A DNA stretch of 14,811 nt from an uncultured Verrucomicrobiales bacterium (lineage in GTDB: Bacteria > Verrucomicrobiota > Verrucomicrobiia > Verrucomicrobiales > Akkermansiaceae): contig CALFDI010000168.1 in the NCBI GenBank assembly GCA_937952875.1, forward strand, positions 1 through 14,811. The letters are read 5' to 3'. Position numbers and translations under genes: made by a program. The notes beneath the pieces are model-generated. The model saw only the letters and a program-made list of their open reading frames with translations, ran no database searches and was not told the origin of the DNA. Below, one piece after another: positions 7,433-14,666 of this stretch. The number at the start of each line of letters is the position of its first letter. Positions within the stretch are counted from its first letter, which is position 1.

Positions 7433-7438
7433 TATTGT

Positions 7439-8704
7439 TTAGGATCTAGAGTGAGGCCCGAGCATTTCTAAGAAAAGCATCTTCCAAAGCTGACTGACAT
7501 CTTTCCAGTCAGGCACGCATTTGTGAACGAATTCACAGCACTTTTTCGCTGTTTCTCTTAGGCGAGTTTCATCTAGGTAAAGCATCTCTAGTTTTAAACG
7601 AACCTCTTCAGCTGTCGTTTCTTCAAAGGCCAGAGGTGAATAGGGGGTGAGCTTGGGATCTCCTACATCGAGCGTAAGTGAGAATTCGGACCAAGGACAA
7701 TGAGACGTAGTGAAGTGAGGACTTATTTGGGCTGCTCCACATGCAGCATGTTCAAAGCTGATGAGCCCCCAACCTTCAGCCATCGAGGTGTTAATGCCGA
7801 CATCACAGGCTTGGTAGAGCAATGCTAAATCGGCGTCACTCAAGACAGACACAGCTGTTTGATGCTTTAGAGACAGTTTTTTCTCGTTCAATGGATTGAG
7901 ATAGACCCGCTCTTCTATGCCTAAGTCCGCAATGAGCTGTTGGGCTCCTAACGTTTCATTTTCTTTTAAAAATGAAGTCGCTTGATGAAGGCAAAGCTTT
8001 ACAGAAGATGGCTTACCGTCTGCAAACAGAGCGAACCCGTGGATAGTGAGATCAAGCCGTTTGCGATCGCTGTCTTGATTAGCATTCAGCACTACGAAAG
8101 ACGTATCTGGGCTGTCTAGATCAGGAAATATGAGCTGTTTAGATGTGGTTCTCGATTCTCTGCTATACTTTTCAGAAACCAGTTCTGTAGTCGGCATGAA
8201 TAACTCTTTATCTACTCCGTGTGGGATGATTTCAATACGAGGAGGAGTTCTCCCAAGAGCTTTAAAGCACTCGGCGAGCTGTTCTTTAGCCTCCTGATGG
8301 TATACCACGCATACGCTTAATGACTCCAAGGGCCTTACCATTGCTGGATCTATAATTTTCCCGTCTAGTGGAATATAGGCGATGACTCGTGCATTCGGTT
8401 GAGCTGCAGTGATAATGTGTAGGTAGCTATCTACATCCCACAGTTCCGTTGATAAGAACAGATAATCATATGAAGTCTCGAAAAGCTTTTCTTGGAGACG
8501 AAAGTGTCCTTTTTGATCTTCTGACAGAGAGCTTTCAGCTGGAATAATCTCTACTGATTCATTCCATTCACGGCTTTCACCTACTAGGCCCAGAGCAATG
8601 AAGTCGATGTTTACGTCTTCAGGCGAGCCTTCGATAATGGAACTCATCACCCGTGTGAGACCGGTGCCTTCCATCCAGTGACCTACATACAGTGCGCGTG
8701 CCAT
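7439..8704 (-). CDS. GT4-type glycosyltransferase
   Basis: A 421-residue GT-B-fold glycosyltransferase, probably cytoplasmic or membrane-peripheral, adding a sugar from a nucleotide donor to a growing glycan or carrier. The N-terminal domain has the acceptor-side glycine loop GTGLTRV at 13-19. IPHGVD at 160-165 marks the link to the C-terminal domain. NANQDSDRKRLD at 207-218 carries the basic donor-phosphate residues R214, K215 and R216. The EX7E donor motif is present as E310 and E318 in EGWGLISFE. Length is normal for the family. No membrane segment is seen. It is the second gene after the FkbM-type methyltransferase, with a 3-base gap, so they form one unit; no ribosome binding site is clear and coupling is likely. 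Donor and acceptor sugars cannot be predicted. Confidence 0.88.
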   Translation of the reverse strand: MARALYVGHWMEGTGLTRVMSSIIEGSPEDVNIDFIALGLVGESREWNESVEIIPAESSLSEDQKGHFRLQEKLFETSYDYLFLSTELWDVDSYLHIITAAQPNARVIAYIPLDGKIIDPAMVRPLESLSVCVVYHQEAKEQLAECFKALGRTPPRIEIIPHGVDKELFMPTTELVSEKYSRESRTTSKQLIFPDLDSPDTSFVVLNANQDSDRKRLDLTIHGFALFADGKPSSVKLCLHQATSFLKENETLGAQQLIADLGIEERVYLNPLNEKKLSLKHQTAVSVLSDADLALLYQACDVGINTSMAEGWGLISFEHAACGAAQISPHFTTSHCPWSEFSLTLDVGDPKLTPYSPLAFEETTAEEVRLKLEMLYLDETRLRETAKKCCEFVHKCVPDWKDVSQLWKMLFLEMLGPHSRS

Positions 8705-8707
8705 TAC

Positions 8708-9475
8708 TTAAAGAATAGTAAGAGTGACTTGAGTTCTCTCAACGTGCTCGATTAAGGCTTCGTCGAGTTCATCTTCCCTATGCAGAGCGAATAGACAGCA
8801 GCTACCGTAATTTCTTAAATTACTCTTATCGGATGCTGGAGTGTAAGGGGGATTGTGAGTCATGATCTGATAGTTCATTCGACGGAAAAAAGTGCAGCAC
8901 TTTTCCATTTGCTCGTCATCGTGAATTTCAACGTAGCATCGAGGTTTATGCGTTTGAATCGTATTGCGTGCGCCTTCGAGAACCTCGCTTTCCATGCCCT
9001 CGACGTCAATTTTGATGAAATCACAATGAGTCAAAGTCATTGAATCCAGTGTGATGCAGCGCGTGAGTGTATCTCCTGTTTCAGAGACAGTGACGTGAGA
9101 CGCCCCAGTGTTAATCGGGCCTTCGATTTTAAGAGGCTGGGTTTTGCATGTCGTATTCTCCGCCCCCACAGCGGCATTCACGATGGTCATCGAGCTTAGC
9201 TTATGAGCCATCACATTTTTCTCTAAGCAGCGATACAGATCTGGATGGTATTCGAAAGCATACACCTCAGCTCCTTCCAGAGCTGCAGGGACTGCGAACG
9301 ATCCGACATGTGCTCCCACATCGAGAAGGATCTTTCCTGGAGCTGAGTGTAGCAGTATGAGATCGAGTTCTGCAGGGCTATAGACACCATGTTTTTCTAA
9401 AAGGGGACCGATAGCAATATCCTCTATCGGAAACCACATGTCTCCCCAGTGGGTTGTGGCTCGAGTCATATTCAT
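8708..9475 (-). CDS. FkbM family SAM-dependent methyltransferase
   Basis: A 255-residue cytoplasmic methyltransferase. SAM-binding motif I is LLDVGAHVGSF at 50-60, followed by the acidic E75 in AFEYHPD at the end of strand 2. The FkbM hallmark IKIDVEGMESEVLEGA lies at 154-169, with an acidic EIHDDEQ segment at 183-189. FkbM-type enzymes usually O-methylate sugars or natural products, and in surface glycan loci they often cap or decorate sugars. It is the first gene of a two-gene minus-strand unit with the GT4 glycosyltransferase, which supports a glycan substrate. The start at 9475 has an alternative ATG two codons inside (9469); neither has a clear Shine-Dalgarno site. The gene is divergent from the GT2 gene with a short shared promoter region. 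Family is secure; substrate is inferred. Confidence 0.9.
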   Translation of the reverse strand: MNMTRATTHWGDMWFPIEDIAIGPLLEKHGVYSPAELDLILLHSAPGKILLDVGAHVGSFAVPAALEGAEVYAFEYHPDLYRCLEKNVMAHKLSSMTIVNAAVGAENTTCKTQPLKIEGPINTGASHVTVSETGDTLTRCITLDSMTLTHCDFIKIDVEGMESEVLEGARNTIQTHKPRCYVEIHDDEQMEKCCTFFRRMNYQIMTHNPPYTPASDKSNLRNYGSCCLFALHREDELDEALIEHVERTQVTLTIL

Positions 9476-9484
9476 GACTGATGT

Positions 9485-9519
9485 TTGACATGCCCATGGA
9501 TCTCTATCAATGCTATGAT
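9485..9519 (+). promoter_or_regulatory. Candidate promoter of the GT2/fusion/GNAT operon
   Basis: An extended -10 motif, TG-C-TATGAT, lies at 9511-9519 and ends exactly 10 bases before the ATG at 9530. A perfect TTGACA lies at 9485-9490, but the 23-base spacing is too long for a standard sigma-70 pair; the extended -10 may act without it. The whole divergent gap to the FkbM gene is only about 54 bases. Confidence 0.4.
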
Positions 9520-9529
9520 TACATTAAGA

Positions 9530-10336
9530 ATGACAATAGATCACGATATAACAGCAACAGTATCAACTCGAGGGCGAATTGAGTCTACGTTGCCATTAGT
9601 GATCACATCTATTCTTAATCAATCTCTGCTGCCAAAGCATATTTTGATTTATGATGACAATGATACTCTAACAGTGATGTCATCGCTCTGGTGGCCGCCT
9701 ATGCTAGAGCTAGCGACTCGACTATCTGTAGACTTACGCGTGCTGCGTGGATCATGCCAGGGGCAGGTGAAAAATCATCAACAGGCCTTGAGCGATGTCC
9801 AAACTCAGCTCATCTGGAGGCACGATGATGATGCGATAGCTGAGACTGATGTTCTCTGTCGATTGAAAGAAACGATCGATAGTGACGACACAGTAGTAGC
9901 AGCTGGACCGCTTATTCTTAACTCTGTAGACCAAGAAAATTCAGGCGCTCTTTACTCAAGCCGTCTAGCTGATATTTTCATGGCGACATGCCTGCAGCAT
10001 AGTCAAAAACATGAGTCTAAGACTCTCCCGGTAGAACACCTTCAAGGAAGTTCTTTTCTCTTTAAAAAAGCTGCTAGCACTCATGGTTATAACCCGGACC
10101 TCTCGCGTGTAGGGCACAGAGAAGAGACGATGTTCACGCACGATCTCTCTTTGGCTATCCCAAATGGAAAACTTTTAGTCGCGACTGACGCAGTCGTTCA
10201 TCATCTACGCTACGTCACGGGAGGTATTCGGGAAGAGTCTGATCACAGACTTTGGGATCAAGATGATAAGATCTTTTTAGAGTATCTGAATAAGCGCGGA
10301 GTTTCCCTCAATCTATCCGAATCTAGCTCCGCCTGA
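9530..10336 (+). CDS. GT2-type glycosyltransferase (GT-A fold)
   Basis: From the ATG at 9530 the product is 268 residues. It opens with ITATVSTRGR at 7-16, the usual first strand of GT-A glycosyltransferases, then LPLVITSILNQSLLP and ILIYDDND at 38-45, which bind the nucleotide sugar. HDDDA at 98-102 holds the DxD-type metal site. No membrane segment is present. The frame is open back to a TTG at 9485 and an ATG at 9515. I reject both because the extra residues precede the family N-terminus and because a -10-like box overlaps the ATG at 9515. It is the first gene of a probable three-gene operon, with 25 bases before the AlkP fusion gene, and is divergent from the FkbM/GT4 pair. Sugar and acceptor are unknown. 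Chain length is slightly short for a complete GT2 enzyme. Confidence 0.8.
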   Translation: MTIDHDITATVSTRGRIESTLPLVITSILNQSLLPKHILIYDDNDTLTVMSSLWWPPMLELATRLSVDLRVLRGSCQGQVKNHQQALSDVQTQLIWRHDDDAIAETDVLCRLKETIDSDDTVVAAGPLILNSVDQENSGALYSSRLADIFMATCLQHSQKHESKTLPVEHLQGSSFLFKKAASTHGYNPDLSRVGHREETMFTHDLSLAIPNGKLLVATDAVVHHLRYVTGGIREESDHRLWDQDDKIFLEYLNKRGVSLNLSESSSA

Positions 10337-10361
10337 TAACTTGAAAGTGACTTGAGAATTT

Positions 10362-13040
10362 ATGCCAAAACGCAAACTTTTACTCGTCGGCTGGGACGCC
10401 GCAGATTGGGAAATTATCCATCCTTTGCTCGATAAAGGACTTCTTCCTGGCCTTGCTCAGCTCGTTGAGAAGGGGATGAGCGGACGACTCCGCACACTGC
10501 ATCCGTCGTTATCGCCGATGTTATGGACGAGTATAGCGACAGGTCGCACGCCTGTGGCTCACGGGATTCATGGATTTGCATCCTCACCTGAAGGGGATCA
10601 CCAGGTGAGCCCAGTCGGCGCACCTAATCTAACTGCTGCGCCGCTCTGGGATATACTAGAAAATCAAGACATGTCAGCCCATGTGATTAATTGGTTTGCT
10701 ACTCATGAAAACCGTCGATCACGCGGAATCACTGTGAGCGATCAGTTTCCGATCCTGCCAGATAGTCAGCAAAGCATCGATCCTGAGTCTCGCGAACCCA
10801 GTCCAGAAGGGGCAATCTGGCCACCCTCATTAAGAGATACGCTAGACCCTCTCAGGATGAGTCCTACAGAGCTCAATTCAGAGGGCCTCATTCGATTTCT
10901 GATACCAGATGCTGATAAGATAGATCAAAGCAAAGATCCTAGGCTCAGCTTGCTCATGTCAGCGATGGCTCAGTCTTATAGTATTCATGCTGCTGCGACC
11001 TTAGCGATGGAGAGCGATCCAGAATGGGACCTCTGTGCTGTTTACTACCCGGCGATTGATGAGATTTCTCACCAGTTTATGCCTTTTCGTTCACCTCAAA
11101 TGGAGGGGATCGATGACGAGTCATTTGAACTGTATAAAGACGTCATTGATAGAGCCTATCAACTGCACGATCTCATGCTCCAACGGCTCATTGAGCTGGC
11201 GGGAAAAGACGCAGCGATTTGTCTCGTCTCTGACCATGGATTTAAAACGGATCATCATAGACCTAAGCAGTCTAAAAGTGGAAGTGAAGGGATGACAGCA
11301 TGGCATCGTGAGCACGGGATATTTGCGATGTCTGGTCTAGGTATACGAAAAGATCAGTTAGTCCATGGTGCCCGTGTTCTGGATATTACTCCGACTCTTT
11401 TGAATTACTTCGATCTTCCTATTTCAAAAGAAATGGAAGGGCGGGTGCTGAGTGAGATTTTTAGTCAACCACGCAAATCTGAAGAGATCGACTCATGGGA
11501 CTTCGCATTGTCCAAGTGTGACACCTCTCGCGTGCTACATCATCCGACTAATGGGGCAGATCCGCTGATCGGCCATTTCGCTAGATTGGGCTATTTAGAT
11601 CCTACCATGCTCGTCTCTGCAGAGGCTAAAGCTACTGTAACTCTAGAAAATAAATGGAATCTAGCTCTTTCAGAATTTTACTTAGGTCGGTTTGAATCAG
11701 CAATGATTCTGCTAGAAGAGTGTCTTTTTGATCGTCCGGAACGTGCTGATTTTCTTGAAATGCTCGCACGTTGCCAGATTCAACTAGGGCTGATTGAGGA
11801 GGCAGAAGAATTGGTCGATCTCGCACTTGAGCAAGTAGGTAGCCAAGGAATGGCTTACTTTCTCCAAGGAGCCATCGCATTAGAAAAAGGGGATTACCAA
11901 ACGGCTCTTCTCCGGCTACGGACAGTCCGTCTATCTGCACCAGACGACCCTGCACTACTAGAACTCTACGCAGAATCTCAAATTCGGCTCCGGCTATGGG
12001 AAGATACTGAAAAGAGCTGGAGGAAAGTCCTTCAGCTCAATCCCAAACATGCACAGGCTCATGCTAGGCTTGCAAGAATCGCTCTGCGCCGATCTGACTA
12101 CCAAGAAGCGATCGAACATGCGCGATCAGCAACTGCGCTCGACTACGGCCTCATCGAGGCTCATTTCCTCTTATCGTATGCACTGACTCGAGTGGGAGAG
12201 TATCAACTCGCGCTTCAGCCGATCACGACTCATCTCCAGCTCGCGCCCAGACATTTCACTGGCTGGAGGATCATGGCGTCTATTCGTGAGAAACTCGGAT
12301 TAGACGATGCTCACATTGCCTTGGCACACTCGCGTGAACTGAAACGCCAGATTAAAGGTTTTAGGAAAAATAGACTCAAAGGTCTTCGTGCTGCATCGAT
12401 TGAACGTCAGAATAAAAGAAGAGCTCACCGAGAATCACTTCGTCAGAGTTCATCATTATCTGACGATGACTCGTGTGATATCGTTATCGTCACCGGGCTT
12501 CCGCGTTCTGGAACATCGCTTCTTTTACAAATCTTGTCAGCAGCAGGATGTCCCGTGCAGCATGACTCCACTCGGCCTGCAGATGAGCATAATCCCAAAG
12601 GATACTTTGAATGGTCAGAGACACTCAAGTTATCATCTACCCCTGCATTAATCAGGGAATGTGACGGCAAGGCTGTGAAAGTGACCACACCTCAACTGAC
12701 ATCTTTAGAAAAGGGACATTCATATCGCATCATTGAAGTGGTGCGCTCGCTCGATGAAGTCGTGGCCTCTCAACTCGTTATGCTGGATGAGGAAAATAAA
12801 GATCCCGAAGACCTTCACAGGCGTCTGTCTGCGCATCTAGAGCAGGCTCGTGAGCATATGAGGAAAATACCAAATTCTCAGTATTTAAAGATAGAGCATT
12901 CAGATCTAATCAATCATCCAGAAATTGCTATTTCATCGATTGCCTCTTTTCTAGGTGCAGAATTGATACCTTCGCCAGAAGGAGCTAAAGACATCCCTAG
13001 CTCTGAACTCTACCGTCAACGTCTAGTAACTGCCTCATGA
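10362..13040 (+). CDS. AlkP-superfamily hydrolase - TPR - sulfotransferase-like fusion protein
   Basis: An 892-residue protein with three parts. Residues 1 to about 400 are an alkaline-phosphatase-superfamily domain of the COG3379 kind. Metal ligands can be read as D12 (GWDAAD), D233 and H237 (DEISH), D291 and H292 (SDHGF), and H315 (WHREHG). The nucleophile is probably S51, or T56, in SLSPMLWTSIATG. Residues about 430-665 are TPR repeats. A strongly basic linker follows (about 665-700). Residues about 704-892 are a sulfotransferase-like P-loop domain, with GLPRSGTS at 712-719 (PAPS 5'-phosphate loop) and R795 with S803 as the 3'-phosphate pair. The domain is short (about 190 residues against 250-300). 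No signal peptide or membrane segment is seen, so it is cytoplasmic. It lies 25 bases after the GT2 gene and overlaps the next gene by 4 bases. Substrates are unknown; a glycan or lipid carrier is inferred. Confidence 0.88.
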   Translation: MPKRKLLLVGWDAADWEIIHPLLDKGLLPGLAQLVEKGMSGRLRTLHPSLSPMLWTSIATGRTPVAHGIHGFASSPEGDHQVSPVGAPNLTAAPLWDILENQDMSAHVINWFATHENRRSRGITVSDQFPILPDSQQSIDPESREPSPEGAIWPPSLRDTLDPLRMSPTELNSEGLIRFLIPDADKIDQSKDPRLSLLMSAMAQSYSIHAAATLAMESDPEWDLCAVYYPAIDEISHQFMPFRSPQMEGIDDESFELYKDVIDRAYQLHDLMLQRLIELAGKDAAICLVSDHGFKTDHHRPKQSKSGSEGMTAWHREHGIFAMSGLGIRKDQLVHGARVLDITPTLLNYFDLPISKEMEGRVLSEIFSQPRKSEEIDSWDFALSKCDTSRVLHHPTNGADPLIGHFARLGYLDPTMLVSAEAKATVTLENKWNLALSEFYLGRFESAMILLEECLFDRPERADFLEMLARCQIQLGLIEEAEELVDLALEQVGSQGMAYFLQGAIALEKGDYQTALLRLRTVRLSAPDDPALLELYAESQIRLRLWEDTEKSWRKVLQLNPKHAQAHARLARIALRRSDYQEAIEHARSATALDYGLIEAHFLLSYALTRVGEYQLALQPITTHLQLAPRHFTGWRIMASIREKLGLDDAHIALAHSRELKRQIKGFRKNRLKGLRAASIERQNKRRAHRESLRQSSSLSDDDSCDIVIVTGLPRSGTSLLLQILSAAGCPVQHDSTRPADEHNPKGYFEWSETLKLSSTPALIRECDGKAVKVTTPQLTSLEKGHSYRIIEVVRSLDEVVASQLVMLDEENKDPEDLHRRLSAHLEQAREHMRKIPNSQYLKIEHSDLINHPEIAISSIASFLGAELIPSPEGAKDIPSSELYRQRLVTAS

Positions 13041-13894
13041 ATACAGGTTTAAAGATAAGAGCAGCCTGGCCGGATGAAGTCTCGCGCATTCGAGAGTTAC
13101 TTGAGAATCAGTCTATCATTCCTAATGATGCAGGCTTTCTCGTAGCAGTAAAAGAATCAGGCTTTGAACCTATTCAGTGTCTCATCTCATGGTGGCCCGG
13201 TAAGAGTGACTCTGTTATTGAATTCATTCCGCAGAGTGCCTCTTCTCGGCCAATAGCACCTGAGATACTAGAGCTGCTATTACGAGAATTGATTCGCTTA
13301 GAAGGGGAGGATGGCTCTACCTTTAAACTAGTTCTTCCTCTCGCAGATGCCCATCCACTCGTCACGACTTTAGAAAAGTTAGGGTTTGCCCGATCCTACA
13401 CAGAGAGAGTTTTTCAATTGCCATTTTGGAAAGTGCGAGAGCGCATACAAAACGTGTATTCGAAGCTTTCTGATCGTATAAAACATGAGTGGAAAACATC
13501 TCCTCTAACAGCTGAGAATGCTCACTGGGCGATGACATTTCTCGCAGAGAAGAAATTGATGAAAGAAAGGCATTTCCATCAACTGTGGCACAGGAAAAAT
13601 GGATTAGATAAAAAGCGTTCTTCTATTGTCTTCTTTGCAGGTCAACCAGTTGGAGTTCTCATAGTGTCGAGACAAGGAGATGTGCTGAATATCGCCGCCC
13701 TAGCCGCAGACAAGGCGGCCCCGACGTTTTTTAGCAATCTCTTTCTACTCCACGAATTTATAAAAGACGATGGCGGAGAGAGCCCGACTGTCGTTCACTT
13801 CAGAGCTGGAGAGACTGTGCACCAGAGCACGATACGCTCGGCAAAACGCTTCGATGCTATTGAAAGTTCGCCACTGCATTTTTTCAAAAAATGA
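13037..13894 (+). CDS. GNAT-like acetyltransferase-fold protein, possibly two tandem domains
   Basis: A 285-residue protein whose ATG overlaps the stop of the fusion gene (ATGA), so translation is likely coupled. The first part (about 1-130) starts like a GNAT domain (LKIRAAWPDEVSRIRELL) and ends with LEKLGFARSYTERVF, the typical last helix-strand of that fold. The second part (about 155-285) has AGQPVGVLIVSRQGDVLNI, a GNAT-like central hairpin, and may be a second degenerate copy. The acetyl-CoA pyrophosphate loop (Q/R-x-x-G-x-G/A) is not clear in either part, so catalysis is uncertain. No signal peptide or membrane segment is seen. The operon context suggests a role with the AlkP-TPR-sulfotransferase protein, either acyl transfer to the same substrate or a structural partner. 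Function is inferred. Confidence 0.65.
   Translation: MNTGLKIRAAWPDEVSRIRELLENQSIIPNDAGFLVAVKESGFEPIQCLISWWPGKSDSVIEFIPQSASSRPIAPEILELLLRELIRLEGEDGSTFKLVLPLADAHPLVTTLEKLGFARSYTERVFQLPFWKVRERIQNVYSKLSDRIKHEWKTSPLTAENAHWAMTFLAEKKLMKERHFHQLWHRKNGLDKKRSSIVFFAGQPVGVLIVSRQGDVLNIAALAADKAAPTFFSNLFLLHEFIKDDGGESPTVVHFRAGETVHQSTIRSAKRFDAIESSPLHFFKK
13877..13893. repeat. Perfect A/T palindrome over the GNAT-like stop codon
   Basis: CATTTTTT-C-AAAAAATG is a perfect 8-base inverted repeat around one central base. It overlaps the last codons and the stop of the GNAT-like gene. It is AT-only apart from its ends, so its hairpin would be weak. It may help end the operon but is not a standard terminator. Confidence 0.3.
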
Positions 13895-13968
13895 AGACGC
13901 CCGAGAAGTTGGATACACTTTTTATTTGGGTTGAGATGTCGTCATACCGATAGTAAGGACTGATTTAT

Positions 13969-14259
13969 ATGGGAAATGACCCTCTTTGGATGCGGCTGCG
14001 AAAGATCAAATGGGCCGACTGCGGCTTATCTGATAAACAGGGGAAGAAGGTCGACGGGCTTTTGCAAGATCTCGCCTCGCGAAAAGAAAAACGAGCCATG
14101 CGTGCCAGCCAAGAGCTGTGGTTACTCCTCAAGCCTGGCGCGCCACTTGGCCCTGTGATCAAACCATTCCTTATAGACATCCGCGCCATTTCAAGCGGTG
14201 CCGTGCAGATGGAGATCGATGATCTACTCGGACGCATTACGAGTGATTCAAAAAAGTGA
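13969..14259 (+). CDS. Small hypothetical protein (96 residues)
   Basis: Not recognised. The product is 96 residues, soluble and basic in its first half, with no signal peptide or membrane segment. Predicted by eye to be mostly helical: a charged helix of about 22-50 (rich in K, R, E and Q), a proline break at KPGAPLGP (55-62), then a further helix to the end. A TAAGGA about 10 bases before the ATG is a fair Shine-Dalgarno site, better than for most genes in the window, which supports this start. It lies 74 bases after the GNAT-like gene and before the tRNA gene, so it may be a separate unit. A frame on the opposite strand spans the same region, but it has no ribosome binding site or recognisable content. 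Coding status is moderately sure; function is unknown. Confidence 0.55.
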   Translation: MGNDPLWMRLRKIKWADCGLSDKQGKKVDGLLQDLASRKEKRAMRASQELWLLLKPGAPLGPVIKPFLIDIRAISSGAVQMEIDDLLGRITSDSKK

Positions 14260-14291
14260 GCATGTATGAGATTTCCCCCTTTACTGCTCAC
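14256..14291. repeat. Hairpin at the end of the hypothetical gene
   Basis: GTGAGCA at 14256-14262 pairs perfectly with TGCTCAC at 14285-14291. Three further pairs (GTA/TAC) follow after a one-base bulge, with a loop of about 15 bases. The stop codon lies in the left arm. On the plus strand no T-run follows directly. On the minus strand the hairpin is followed by six T residues (14250-14255), the form of an intrinsic terminator, though no minus-strand gene lies just upstream of it. Confidence 0.35.
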
Positions 14292-14339
14292 AGTAATCCG
14301 GACAATCTCCGCCCCGTCAGCAACACTTTTTTGAATAAA

Positions 14340-14420
14340 GCCGGTGTGGCGGAATTGGTAGACGCGTCCGACTCAAAATCGGATTCCTATGGAGTGTGGG
14401 TTCGATTCCCACCGCCGGTA
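14340..14420 (+). tRNA. tRNA-Leu (anticodon CAA)
   Basis: A class II tRNA decoding UUG. The acceptor arm is GCCGGTG (14340-14346) with CGCCGGT (14413-14419), seven pairs with two G-U wobbles including 1-72, then A73. The D stem is GCG/CGC with GG in the loop. The anticodon stem is TCCGA (14367-14371) with TCGGA (14379-14383); the loop is CTCAAAA, so the anticodon CAA is 14374-14376. The long variable arm of leucine tRNAs has a TCC/GGA stem (14385-14393). The T arm is GTGGG-TTCGATT-CCCAC (14396-14412). The 3' CCA is not encoded and must be added by an enzyme. Confidence 0.96.
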
Positions 14421-14632
14421 TTTTTCATGTTTCTTTTGAGATGATTTAAGGATTGAGAACTCACTCTGACGGAGGAAATGAGAGAACCTACGAGATCCTC
14501 ATAAAATGTGTTCAATCACTTTAAACAAATGGCAAGTTTTACGAAGATGAAGGTCTTGAGCCAAACTTTCTATTAGATCCATTTGTCTTATTTGGGAGAG
14601 AGCTATTCACAGCTTGTAAGTTTGGTTGAGCT

Positions 14633-14638
14633 TTGACA
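14633..14638 (+). promoter_or_regulatory. Candidate -35 box upstream of the lipoprotein gene
   Basis: A perfect TTGACA lies 28 bases before the ATG at 14667. The best downstream match is TG-G-TAAGAC at 14651-14659, a weak extended -10 at 15 bases spacing. The rest of the 246 bases between the tRNA and this gene shows no other clear feature. Confidence 0.3.
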
Positions 14639-14666
14639 ACAAAGGCGAGATGGTAAGACTGCGTGT

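Noticed and set aside
7433..7438. Terminator between the convergent PEP-CTERM B and GT4 genes
   Set aside because: The gap is only 6 bases and no hairpin with a T-run is visible in the flanking coding ends.
9485..9519. Standard sigma-70 promoter made of TTGACA 9485-9490 and TATGAT 9514-9519
   Set aside because: The spacing is 23 bases, well over the usual 16-18, so the two boxes are unlikely to act as one classic pair; only the extended -10 is kept as likely.
9485..9529. Start of the GT2 gene at TTG 9485 or ATG 9515
   Set aside because: The extra residues precede the normal N-terminus of the family, the TTG is part of a TTGACA, and the ATG at 9515 lies inside a -10-like box.
13965..14291. 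Minus-strand 108-codon frame opposite the small hypothetical gene
   Set aside because: The plus-strand frame has a fair Shine-Dalgarno site and more protein-like composition; the minus-strand product is rich in R and S with no domain.
14256..14444. Open frame of 62 codons on the plus strand with the peptide GVAELVDASDSKSD
   Set aside because: The peptide is the well-known false translation of a tRNA-Leu gene; the frame crosses the tRNA at 14340-14420.
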